NCBI GenBank assembly: GCA_008508345.1
Contig: QNGE01000108.1
Span: 341,629-405,628 of the forward strand
Reading direction: 5' to 3'
Source of the DNA: Paragonimus westermani
Lineage: Eukaryota; Platyhelminthes; Trematoda; Plagiorchiida; Troglotrematidae
DNA: 64,000 nt
Positions 12,641 through 23,503 of this stretch are shown piece by piece; the stretch's first letter is position 1; every line of letters starts with the position of its first letter. Both the position numbers and the translations under genes were made by a program. The notes beneath the pieces were generated by a model, which had not been told where the DNA came from, made no database searches, and was given only the letters and a program-made list of their open reading frames with translations.

Positions 12641-13850
12641 GAAGTCAGCTGTACAGGATCAACACTTCCCGTGACATTTATAGTCTCCGTGACATTGTAT
12701 CGGCATTCACGTGTTGCTTCCCAAGGCGATGTTGACATTCGACGTTGTTATCATGAAAGTACCCCGGTCATCGTGTGATCCGAATTTCTGGATCCCAAAT
12801 GTTTCGCACACACAGAATTATTGATGGTCTGTAAGCACAAGAAACAAACATCCAGAGAGGCACTACTTGAAGTACCTGACGAGAAATACTTGAGCCAGCA
12901 TTTGTTCGCTAGTCGTACAATGACGTTATTCCCGTTTTTCGAGGCTTCTGCCAACGTAAGTAATAACAAGTTTCAATCCACTTTGGGTTCACTGAGACAG
13001 AAGAGCTCCAATTGCTGTGTCGTTCGCATCAGTATCTAAAGCGAAACAACCTGCATCAGTGGAGATGTTCGGAATCGCCAAAACGGAAGCTTTATGGAGT
13101 ATTTCTTGTAACTTCTCAGATGACCAAAAATAAGCAGTGACTTTGTTACGGGGGAGTTCGGCGGTAATGCGATTTTCGCAAAACGCACTATGAACCCAGG
13201 AAACTACGAATATTCTCGACGGACTTGGATACGGGCCAGAATCGTACACCCTTGATTTTGTCAGGGTCACAACGCAAACCGGCGGAGCAGATGATGTGTT
13301 TCAAATATTCACCATCTGGTCAGAAGAATATGCATTTGTTCGGCTTTAATTTTAAATTAACGTCGCCAAATCTTTTCTACGGTTAATTGCACGTTAGTTA
13401 CCTGTTCTCTAGCAGCACGTTCATACACAACGATGTCGTCTAGGTAGACGACGCACTTGCCTGGTGTCAACTCACGCGCTGTCGTATACATCAATCGCTG
13501 GAAGGTGGGGGGCACATCAGTTAATTCAATCGGCATCGCCTGGAATTTGTACACTTCGAAAGGAATAGTAGAGGCAGAATTTCATCGATCGTCCGGGTTT
13601 AGCTCTACTTGTCTGTAGCCAAGTGCTAAATCGAAGCTGTTGAGCTCTGCGGGCTTAACAGGAACGCTAAACTTGTCATCGATTCTGAGTGGTGGGAATT
13701 AATCCTTTTTCGTAACAGCCCTCAGTTTTCTGTAAACTACACGTGACCGAAGTGTTCCGTCATGTTTTTTCAATAGGAGCTACACCTGTGATTTAAAGGG
13801 AAATTTATTTCCGCTAACGCAAAACTCACTAATCTTAGAAGAGAACCAAC
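12640..13850 (-). mobile_element. Ty3/gypsy reverse transcriptase and RNase H, decayed (element A)
   Basis: Minus strand: about 13745-13600 shows VYRKLRAVTKKD and DLALGYRQVELNPDD. Then 13554-13357 has FQRLMYTTARELTP and CVVYLDDIVVY, keeping the YxDD polymerase motif as YLDD. At 13180-12989 the connection to RNase H follows, with STDAGCFALDTDANDTAIGA carrying the first RNase H Asp. Frames break at about 13555, 13350 and 12985, so no polyprotein can be made. Upstream, the RT is separated from the protease-like part by SINE-derived sequence (13845-14525). Confidence 0.88.
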
Positions 13851-14105
13851 TGTGCAAAGTCAGGACTTCGGCTGAATTCGAACAACGACAGATACAGCAT
13901 GCATCAACACGGCAAGCGCATTACCAACTGGGCAACCAGCGCACACCAGTAGCTCAGAAAAATCACATCCGGATTCTCTCACCAACTCGTCCTGTTTTGT
14001 CATGGAATCCACCAAATGACCCAGGACACCACGCACCCTGGCAGGAATTCTCGAAGCGTTCACTCTGGAATCCACCAACGCCTCTGCTGAGCATAGAAGT
14101 TATGT
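13845..14105 (-). mobile_element. tRNA-related SINE copy inside gypsy A
   Basis: The reverse complement gives the same order as the better copies at 23-25 kb: GGCGTTGGTGGATTCCAGAG, a spacer with TTGGTGGATTCC, then the tRNA-like part ending in CGAATTCAGCCGAAG. It is diverged. Its inner boundary meets gypsy RT sequence directly. I could not define a convincing target-site duplication. Confidence 0.75.
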
Positions 14106-14444
14106 AGTGAGGACACAGTTGCACCATACTATTCAAACCACCTCTATCCAGTAGTGAGGCAACGGCGTGGATTTCAACATCGGAATGATCACTGGACAAA
14201 TACGGGAAAGACAAAAAAAGGATCATTGGAGGGCAGAATAGCATGGAATGGCTCTTTCTACTCGAAGAAACTGAGCATTGGCAGCCATAGCGACCGGGAC
14301 GTCCTGCAAACAGTGTCGTTTGCAAAGGTGTGTCCTTGCTCGTAGTCCAGTTGAGACGAATAACCCGTGTATTGGTTTTTCGAACAAAAAACTATTGTGC
14401 CATTCGCGTTTTTGGTTCACAGCAGTTGCATTACGGATAAGCAG

Positions 14445-14530
14445 TGTGGCAGATTCGTTCAACTAAGTTGGGTGTCCTCTAACTTCATAAATCTACTACG
14501 CCACTTACTAGTAACACAATTCGCTAATCA
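14445..14530 (+). repeat. SINE inter-unit fragments, inverted
   Basis: 14449-14469 (GTGTGGCAGATTCGTTCAAC) matches the minus orientation, and 14468-14524 (AGTTGGGTGTCCTCTAACTT, then CATAAATCT) matches the plus orientation of the junction between SINE units. The stretch 14106-14444 beside it holds nothing I recognise. Confidence 0.5.
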
Positions 14531-14579
14531 TTTTTTCCAGCTCAGCATGGCCCACGACGTGGCAGCAACCGAGTCGGAT

Positions 14580-15165
14580 TAGTATCGTCTATATATATCG
14601 GATGTTATATTGGATTGGCTCATCCAGTCTCGCACTCTTTCCGTGCAAACACGTTTTGACATTCCACAAAGTTCCCCTCCAACTCTGGCAATGGGACTCC
14701 TAACAGTAAGCAAGGTTTCGATGGCAGTAAGTGTTTCATGGTAGTGGCAACAGCACCCAAGCTTTAGCGGTTAAAGCTACGAAATTGGATAGTTCCGGTG
14801 TTGCTTTTTAATGTCTCGTTAAGTATGTTCACCTCAACCTGAGGTGCCAACATGAAATCTGTTTCTGAAGTGGCATCCTAGAGAGGATTTTCTGATACCA
14901 ACGTCAGGTGTTCGCGCTTTTCTCCGTTCAAGGTAACAGAAACATTCAACCAATCGATTGACTTAATATTGGTATCTTTAGCAGCAACTAGGCGGACACC
15001 TGACTCGTGCTGTGGTAAAACCTGTTTCGGCACTCTGTGCCTAATTGCTAAAAACTAGCAGCCCCTGTAGCTACTGACAAAATGGGGCGTGTAGACCACA
15101 GAAGTCCAGGAATAGTACGTGAGTGCACACGTCTACTACTCAGTGGGAGAGACGGATATTTCAAC
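14580..15165 (-). mobile_element. Possible protease segment of gypsy element A
   Basis: On the minus strand a readable stretch at about 15010-14780 contains SGVRLVAAKDTNIKSIDWLN followed by SVTLNGEKREHL, which resembles the C-terminal half of a retroviral-type aspartic protease in gypsy elements. The active-site DTG motif is not visible. Its position between gag and RT on the same strand supports the reading; the sequence alone is weak. Confidence 0.4.
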
Positions 15166-15169
15166 TTAG

Positions 15170-15960
15170 TCACGGGACGATTAGGGAACTCAGTTTAGTA
15201 ATGATCACAGCGGTAAGCCAGTCTTCCATAGACTGATCAGGAGTAACGGTGCGGTGTTTGTTAGAGTGTTGTGTCCGGTGTGGTCCGTAACGCTCCTTGA
15301 AATTGAAAGGTTGTAGGCGAGCCGGTAGCCTGTGTTGTACTGTTGCGATCTCCCTCATTCTGTATTGTTGGTCCTTTTCGAAAACCCCAATGACCTGTTC
15401 AAAAGTACCCGCCGAGTCTACAGCTTCCTGGGTGGGCATGGAATCTGAACTGAGAGAAGCCGGAGGTGTGTTCAGGTCTCCGGTACCTTCCAAGGCTTGT
15501 TGGAGGACGCTTTGCTCCCTGACCTCCAGAGTGTCACCCAGGATACCCTCGGTATGTAAGCGCAGAAGTTCTCGGATGAAACTTGCTAACTTCCCCTAGG
15601 ATGTTAAGTCTGCTCGTGGAACTGGCGGCATGCTTCCAGTCTGTGGGGATTAATGGACAGACACGTTCGTAGTCATCGGAACGACTCCGCAGTGATTTCT
15701 CCTTGCAAGAAGACTTTGTCTAATACGATATCCAAAGTTTCCCCATCCTGCAGCCTATCAAGGACACCGCCTGGAATTTTCATCCGCGGAAGCTTTCATC
15801 AATCCGAAACTTATCGGGTGAAGAGGGTGTGGGAGTCCGTTGGGTTGTTACATGCCCTCATTCGATGACAGAGGATGATATGGCACTGACATAGCTGGAC
15901 AAATTCCCGAGGAACGACGATCCTTCGGTATCTTCTTAATTCCTTGATGCCGAAGTCCAT
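15170..15960 (-). mobile_element. Gag remnant of gypsy element A
   Basis: Minus-strand 15493-15170 is an open stretch containing GTFEQVIGVFEKDQQYRMRE and YGPHRTQHSNKHRTVTPDQS. Just upstream, in two alternating frames, comes a capsid-like segment with RMKIPGGVLDRLQDGETLDI and then IRELLRLHTEGILGDTLEVR, similar to the helical retrotransposon gag domain. No zinc knuckle was found here. The order gag, protease, RT, RNase H, integrase is kept from 15960 down to 11400, about 4.6 kb, with no flanking LTRs that I can see. Confidence 0.55.
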
Positions 15961-16141
15961 GACATGGTCACAAATTACATACTATTCCGCAATGGGGAAT
16001 CACGTGAGCTATACTAACTCACTGAGCGGTGGACGGAATGTCCACGTCCTCAAATAAATAGCACGAAAGTTAGCCTTCGAACCGGTATTTACAATCATTC
16101 AACTGAGCACACACATTCGTAGGAAGGGGATATCCAGGAAG

Positions 16142-18438
16142 ACATGCAAAAGTGAGTACATGACAGCTTGTCGTGTTGTGTGGTGTACAACCAAGCAAAA
16201 AACAAGTGTCCTACAATCACCCATTACTCGCTTCTGTGGTGCATCGTCCAGGTGCATGGTCGCAGCAAAACCTAAGAGAGAAAGAGAAAAAAGTGATTAT
16301 GCGCACAGTTTCACTGACATCTTTACTGTTGCAGTTATACGGCTGAAAGCTATCCGCAGGAAGTGAATGCTGTCGTTGGTATACCGTTATACGTGTGTTT
16401 GGAATATCATGTGAGTGGTCGTGGACCGGACATTTAGAAAAGTATGGAACGTGGCTATTGTGCTGCGGGAATTTTTTTGTTTCAATGCATAAATTATTTT
16501 CATCGAGGACGCCAAGAAATTACGCTAATTTAATAGCGAAATAGGTTCACGAGATAATTGAAGTACCGTGATCTGGTAGATAGAAGGGATTGGCAACGGA
16601 TGGATAATAATCACGCACCGCGGAAGTTGTAGATCATTTTTCCTAAACCTTTGCGTTCGATGTTCCCTGAAATAGGTGTCGATAGTTGATAAGTTAGAGC
16701 GTTTATGATCATCTCTACGTGTAACTAGAAACCACTGAAATTTGGAGGCGCCGTGGGTAGGTAGATAAGGCTGCAGCTGATGAATTCTAAACATAATGCG
16801 GGCGAAAGTCGGGTGTAAGCTGCTTTGGCGACAAGGTAACAAAGTAATCGGTAAGTTTGTGCAGTCACATGACCACTTAGAAGATGGAGTTTCGTGAGTT
16901 TTCAGAAAATTAGAGAGGTTTAGCGATGAATAAAGCATTGTACCACATAAAGCACTTCGGAGTGACCCGTTCGACGGTCATTCTACGTGCACCCTACAGT
17001 CACAACGCCACAACACATGCGTTGATTTTGTCAAGGTTTTTGCGTTATTTTGAGATTGCTGAGGTTGGCTTGATGTTGACAGATGGCCCTACGCTCTACT
17101 CTCTTCCCCAAATGCGATACATTACTCCTCCTTGTTCTTACACAACCTACTTCGACCGTTTCCCTTACCCCTATTTAGTCCGAGCACGGTAAACTTCCAA
17201 GTGCCGAAATTGGACATTTTTCTTCCATATTTCTCCTTGAGTAACTTAGGATTCCCATCGTTTCTCTATGCATGAACAGTCGTTTTGCTCTGACCAAACC
17301 AATGACCTTTTCGTTTAAGTGAGCTCAACCCGTTTTATCGTCCACCATTTTTGATCGGTGCCTGGTTGTTAATTTGTTGTGCGGGCACTTTCTTTGATTT
17401 CTGAGGATTTTCATATTCGAGGTGAGGGACAATTTTCTCGTACATTGGCTCAGTTAGTGCCCTATTACATCCAGTTATTACGAGCGCCTTCTCGTTAACC
17501 GTTTCGAAGATAGATTAACTCTGTCTTTGAATATTGAGAGGCATTTACTGAATCAACAGATTACGCGTAACTCGGTGTGGACTTGCATCGTTAGCGAACG
17601 ATTCAATATATGATTGGACACACAGACGTCTATGCTCGACGGTGAGCGTATATGTACATCCGACTGTGAATGGATGGCCCACTTTGGCTTTATATATAGC
17701 CAATTGCACAAAAGTCAGTTCATGAAGCCGGAGTCTGTCCGCCGGATTATTGCAACATCCCGGTTGAACCTTCAAAATGACTATACAAAGGCGACCACTC
17801 ACTCATCAGAGTTACTGCAAGTAGCCGTGCGATGAAACACATATCGGCTTTTGAAGGAATTCGTCTGAATGGTGATTATAGGGTTTATTACATCAACTTA
17901 CATGTTTCCTCACAGCATCCCGAACATGGAAGTACCACAACACTACGTCGCACTCAAAGACCACTCGTGTTACCCGCATTGTGGCCGCCATTTTATCCAC
18001 CACAGAAGTTCTGACACGTATGTGTTCCCCTATCACGTCCCGGAATGTTTCGAACAAACAACGCAGGGACGCGTATTTCTCACTTCGTACATAGGCGTAC
18101 ATAACGGGTCGTCCATGACCCATGCCGTCTGTAACCAGGAGCTGATAAAGCTTCAGAATACAGCGGCGAATGTGGAGTGATAGGGGACCTACTTGTGGCA
18201 GTTGGTCTCATGAGTAGCATCGACGTTTACCACACCAGGGAACCGTCTGAATAACTGCACTTGCTCACTGCGTGCGATAAATATGTGCGTGTACCTATTA
18301 TTGTCGTCTCTGATGGCACGCAGCACGCCGTTTTTCTCTATATTATGCAGGATTTGTGGCAGATTTTCTGCTACATTAGTGCACACTCACCCACTTACTT
18401 ATCACTGGTGATTTTAACCGATGGCGGATGTTGCAAAT
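16142..18438 (-). repeat. Right arm of 2.3-kb near-perfect inverted repeat
   Basis: This is the reverse complement of 1-2297, with only the two substitutions noted for the left arm. At the inner side similarity drops abruptly but does not vanish: 21 of the next 27 bases (16115-16141 against 2324-2298) still match. At the outer side the match runs to the point where the left partner leaves the window, so the true end is unknown. The MULE transposase it carries continues past 18438 to about 18981, so the duplicated block is probably longer than 2.3 kb. Confidence 0.95.
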
Positions 18439-18981
18439 ATCCATGGTAGTTGTACACTTCCCATGAGCATCCGCAGCATACTGCTTCGACTCAGCGGTTG
18501 GCGTGTTTTACTCCAAAATATGTCTTGAGTCGTTCACTTCACTGTCTAAGAGCCGACGAGTTCTTGGATGTGCATCGTACAGCAAGGCAGTTATGTCGTG
18601 GTTGCGCTCCTGTGTGAAAGAGCTAACAACCAACCTGGTATTTCTCCTAACCACGTTAAAGCGTGATTAACGGCATGTATCATGGAAACTGTGCAACGGG
18701 AAGTATGTGAACTCAACTCGCTAAACATGTCGTAATCCACGGCTTTCGCTCTTACGTCACTTGTATTTTATACAGCGAAACGCCATCTACCATTTAAACT
18801 CAACGGCAATCACACTCAAGTGGTCATATTTTGAGCGTCCACTGCCTGATTTCTTGCTTGACTCAAGCACGTACAGAACACTGTAATCCCTCATGTACCT
18901 ATCTAAGCAACTTCTGAACTCACCGAAGCTAACAAATTCGCGACCCTCAAAGACATCTTCGAAGCCCTGAAAATAATCCAT
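17545..18981 (-). pseudogene. MULE transposase, right copy with N-terminal region
   Basis: On the minus strand, 18981-18787 encodes a stretch with FEGREFVSFGEFRSCLDRYM, typical of the FAR1/ZSWIM-like N-terminal domain that precedes MULE transposases. It is followed, with frame changes, by an N-H-D block and DAHPRTRRLLDSEV (about 18610-18530), where such proteins have their conserved NH motif and Y-P-x-x-R-R-L segment. The catalytic core follows inside the arm at 18386-17893. Stops and frameshifts interrupt it. Because the part beyond 18438 is colinear with the core, this is one continuous old transposase gene cut by the visible edge of the repeat, not a separate gene. Confidence 0.75.
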
Positions 18982-20290
18982 AACCTAAAATGGAATATAG
19001 GATACCATCAGTCAAATATTAATCACACGTGAAAAAATCCTTCACAAGATACCACATTCATACTGTCACAACACCTACCATCGTCAATTTCGATCTCGGC
19101 GCCAAATGGAAGAAAAACCGATTTACGGTCGACCAAAACAAATCTTCTTAACTCTCCTGATGCTCTGTAATGAAAATCAATTATTTCCAAATTCCCGGGC
19201 GATACCATGGGAATATCACCCGGTACCCAGTGATTTCTCATTTTATCGCCGTCTAACGGCAGATTTCACTTCCTCCCGATAATTTCCGTCCTTTATTCTT
19301 TTCAAATCATTCCACATTTTTTATATGTCGATGGAGGACGACCGAACATTTCAGCTCAATTCCCCACAGAAGTTTGACACAACTGAGCAACTTCTTCATA
19401 ATCACTACTTATAGGTACTGTTTTACAAGATAAGAAGTTAGATTAACTATGATAGGGAATGCATTCTGCTAAAACTGTTTTACGACACTGTAATCACCAG
19501 TTATGTACGTAAATATGGACGTCAAGATATGGCGGCCAGGCACAGGATATGCGTCTGGCTAGCACTTCTGGCACTGCAAAGTGCAATCGGGTGCATGTAA
19601 TAAGTTGCATTTAGACATGCTGCTCATAAGTCGTGCATTTTACCACGCACACCCCTAGATAATTTTTCAAAGTATACTTTGTTAGTTACTTTTCACCAAT
19701 TACGTTCTTAACAAATATCCTCAGGGAATTATGAAGTCCATCATTTCAGCAATGAGTATCCCTGCGTTAGTCACCAAGTGGTTGGATACTGCCTTATGTA
19801 GAGTTCAGACGAGCTATGGTCGGTCGTTTACGAACAACGCAACGAGTAGACAAGAAATGTATTGCCGACACGTGAAATCGACGAGAGCGAGCAAAGAGCA
19901 AGATGAAACGTAAGTACAGCAAAACGTCATGCGAGCAGACGCCGGAGCAGAAACGTTCGAGTGCGCAGGCGATATGCCGGTAACCATACTCGTTCAAACA
20001 AACGTTCAAGCGCATACAAAATGTGGGGGAGAAAGAGTACAAGTGCTAACTGTAACTTCAACGCAGTTGACAATAAACAAATGGGGTCGATACAGAGCTC
20101 TCCCGCTAGAAGACAGCTGTAGTGGTGACTTCGACTTAAACGAATCTTTTCAACTCTCCTGGCGCTCTGTGATGAAAATCAATTATCTTCTAATTCCCGG
20201 GCGATTCCATGGAAATATCACCCGGTACCCAATGATTTCTCATTTCCTCGCCGTCTAACGGCAGATTTCGCTTCCCGCGGTTAAGTTCCA
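18982..20290. repeat. Duplicated 150-bp block upstream of the MULE transposase
   Basis: About 19140-19289 and about 20141-20290 are direct repeats at an offset of 1002 bases, including TTCCCGGGCGAT, AATATCACCCGGTACCCA and GCCGTCTAACGGCAGATTTC. On the minus strand both read MRNHWVPGDI at their start. The first copy stays open for 72 codons (19241-19023); the second is broken by a stop. They lie upstream of the transposase N-terminus, so they may belong to the MULE's 5' end. The block between them has no recognised gene. Confidence 0.65.
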
Positions 20291-20299
20291 TCTTACGCC

Positions 20300-22110
20300 T
20301 TACATAGCGCAAGACAAATTACAATTTCGCTGGCTCCGTTGATGTTTTTTCTCTACTGTGTGGGAAATGGATGTGTGTTTGAGCTTATTACACAGACCAT
20401 TTTGAGTGTTTCTGTCTGTTGTAACAACCTTTCAGGTTGCCACAGGGATGACATCAGTGGCTGATGTGAATGCTTGCTCATTCATATTTTGTCTGTCTCT
20501 ATTGGTCTGTCGTCAGCGATCTGCATGGTCAGAAGCGGTGAACAGAGTGTTAACATATGGTAACCTACTTCTGTTTTCTGCTCTGGTGAACTTCCATATC
20601 TTTCATATCGAATAAGTTCACCTTATAACGCAATGCAAGTCGCAGCACGTCAGTTATGCATTTCTCGTCATTTGCACTAGCGCCTAATGATATCACTCAG
20701 ATCCTTCATTCCAGACTTCAGGTGAATGATGCTAACATCGTCTTTGGAACTTCCATTTAGCTGCAGAAAAAATTCGAATTTATGGAGTTTTCAAGCGCTC
20801 GATATCACTGACTTTTCTGGTATCAGTAACTTACTCGTTGTGTCAATTTCCTAATTATCGTTAATAAACCGATGAGGAATGTGCCTATTTAATTATGCTG
20901 TTCATCGACACATTCCTGAGCATTAGTGGCTGGAGCGTACAGCTCCAAATTTCCGATCTCCCAAAAGCGATTGTGGCACTCTAAAAACATTCAGTGCCTG
21001 CTTCTAGGTCAGTTGGAATTTGTCTGTTGCGTTTGGCGTAGTGATTGCCGCATTACAGAGTGTTGAATCCGTTGGAGTTTGAGTTGTTTGTAGAAAGGCG
21101 GTCCTTTTTAATGCAAGAAGCGCCAGCTCGCCATTCATAGATACCCGTTAGTTGAGAACTATATATATAAGGGCCGCTCTACATGGGGACCGATAACTTA
21201 TTACAAAGAGTGCACAGATGATCTCGTGTGGTGCTATAAGCTACACAAACAAACCAACAGCTAGACAGGTTAGAAACTGGGTTTTGACTAGCGACCTACC
21301 TGGAAGTGTGTAGTCACATGGCACGCAAACACAGCCGGATGGCGTAAGTAATGTGCGATTTCTTACTTACCTACATATATTACACAACTACAAGTTTTAG
21401 GCTATTGTCTACATCACACCGCAGGGAAGGCCCTGAAATCTGCTGGTCGATACATAGCCCGTTGCGTGAGTGCCGCAACAATACTCTTTCAATCATGATG
21501 TAGATGTAGCCATCTTTGGCCTGGTCTAGTTTCTGCCGTTTCAGCTGACATTCGATTACTCTGGTGTTGGAACAACAATTCTCAGACGCCAAACTTAGTT
21601 GAAAACTAACGCACATAGCTCCCAGCTAACATTCCACTATGGTGTTCTTTCTTAAACAAAGCTATAAATTCGAAGAAGACGTTTGAAAGTCCTACGTGGG
21701 GTGTCCACTGAAAGTTTGCATTCAACAACATTGCTTCGTAAAACCACCTGTACCCGCAACACTTCGGTAACTCCCCAGTATAAGTGGAACTATCATAAAC
21801 TGGTTATTTTCAGTACGTTCGGTCCTTGACTTTGGTGGTTATTTCACACTGAAACTTATAGTTTGTTTCTCCGCTACTAATTGGCAGACCACTTTCGTAC
21901 TTGCCTTATCTTATACATCATGTGGATTTGAAATATCTTAATCTGGCGTTTAGGGCGACAGTGGTTCCTTTGAATTATCCGATGATTTTTAAATTCCCGC
22001 TTTTCGTATTTTCGCATCTTGAGTACGATGTGGACAGACCCGAGTGATATTCGGACCTCACAAGTTTAAGTCACATCATCATTTCAGATGTTCGGAATGC
22101 AGCTATTGAG
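20300..22110. other. Unassigned, no supported gene
   Basis: Only short frames on both strands. There is a TATATATATAAG stretch at about 21161-21172, but nothing downstream supports a promoter call. Confidence 0.4.
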
Positions 22111-22112
22111 CC

Positions 22113-22140
22113 AAGGTAATTCAAGTTAATTCAAGGTTTT
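22113..22140 (-). repeat. LINE 3' terminal short repeats
   Basis: The minus strand ends AACCTTGAATTAAC then TTGAATTACCTTGG, two near-copies of a roughly 10-base unit just after the RT stop and a UTR of about 130 bases. Short 3' terminal repeats instead of poly(A) are typical of CR1-like LINEs. Confidence 0.6.
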
Positions 22141-23060
22141 AATGGTATAAGAAGCAATCAGCTTTACAATTACCACAGGATGGAATTATGTAATATGCGT
22201 ACAATGAAATACAAAAATGCGTCTGTGAGTGTTTTTTTGCAGAATTTAAGCACTGTGTGAAGGTTTGATTTTTGGTTGTGTAAATAAAAATGAGTCTAGA
22301 TTAGTTTTGAAAATAGTTAAGTTGGGTGAGTGAGCGACATTTTGGGGTAGAGAATTCCAGGTGAAACACACGCGGACTGCAAAGAAATATTTTCGGCTGT
22401 TCCCTCGCGAGTGCGATACTGCTAGCAAATAATCGTGAGTCCTGCTAATTCGCGGTTCTTGCCGGACAAACAGTTTTTGGAGCGGGTGGTTTGGTGTGTG
22501 TAATATGTTGTATGTAAGGATCAAATCGCCTCTGATGCGGCGATAGCAGAAGTCAAACAACTTGAGACTTTCAATCCTCTCCTCATATGGTTTACTCTGG
22601 AGTTCAGTCACCAACTTTGTTGCTCGGTGATATATTCGCTGTAGCAGAACTATACCATTTTGAAGCCATGGCTACCAGACTTGGACAGCATATTCCATCG
22701 TTGGTCTGATATACGTGTTGAGTATACTGGACAGCGTCTGTCTTGTGAATCTACCGAAGATCCGTTCCAACAGTGCGAGGATTTTTGAAGTCCGCTTGTA
22801 GACAGCAGTACACTGTAATGAAGTCTTCAAGCTGCTACTAATACAAACACCCAAGTCCTTTGCTTCGGTGGTCCATGCAGGACGATGCGGACCCAGTGTG
22901 TAGGTGAATTCAACACATTTTCCTACGTTGAGCATTTTGTATTTTTGAAAATTGAAGGGTAATTTGGTTCTCAATGACCAATGCGTTGAGGTCCTCCTGC
23001 AAAAGTACACAGTCTTCAGAGGTGCGTATACTCGCCCATAACTTGATATCATCTGCAAAT

Positions 23061-23503
23061 AAATGTGAAATTTCCGAGCTCCCGGTGTGGCTCCGTAGCT
23101 CAGCTGGTAGAGCGCTTGCCGCGTTGAGGCATGCTGTGTCTGTCGCTGGTTCGAATCCAGCCGAAGCCCTGACTTTTCACAGTTGGGTCTCATCTAAATT
23201 CATAAATCTGCCACACTACTTATTAGTAATACAATTTCTATGCTCAGCAGTGGCGTTGGTGGATTCCAGCGTGAACTGTTTGAGAAATCCTGCCGGGGCA
23301 GTCGATCCCCTGAATCATTTGGTGGATTCCATATGAGACAGTGGGACGGGTGGGTAACAGAGTCCAAATGTGAAATTTCCGAGCTCCCGGTGTGGCTTCG
23401 TAGCCCAGCTGGTAGAGCGCTTGCCGCATTGAGGCATGCTGTGTCTGTCGCTGGTTCGAATCCAGCCGAAGCCCTGACTTTTCACAGTTGGGTCTCATCT
23501 AAA
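23061..23503 (+). mobile_element. tRNA-related SINE, 1.45-unit head-to-tail copy
   Basis: The insertion is flanked by perfect 10-bp target-site duplications ATCTGCAAAT (23051-23060 and 23504-23513). Unit 1 is 23061-23365 (305 bp); unit 2 is its first 138 bp, 23366-23503. Each holds a tRNA-like part: A box TAGCTCAGCTGG or TAGCCCAGCTGG, B box GGTTCGAATCC, a 7-bp acceptor stem (GGCTTCG with CGAAGCC, perfect in unit 2), and a T stem GCTGG/CCAGC. The anticodon arm has a 7-base loop without the usual T33, and the variable region is long, so it is tRNA-derived, not a working tRNA. It lies antisense in the LINE, splitting codons of FADD. Confidence 0.92.

Noticed and set aside
12751..13039. Opposed 72-codon frames on both strands near 12.8-13.0 kb
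   Set aside because: They overlap the RNase H/integrase linker of gypsy element A in other frames and have no motif of their own.
23061..23503. Two genuine tRNA genes in tandem
   Set aside because: A and B boxes and acceptor stem are good, but the anticodon loop lacks T33, the variable region is abnormal and the whole is flanked by a target-site duplication. It is a tRNA-derived SINE.
23061..23503. A hammerhead-ribozyme retrozyme, suggested by the tandem 305-bp units
   Set aside because: I did not find the CTGATGA and GAAA core elements in the right arrangement in the unit. The tRNA-like boxes explain the element better.
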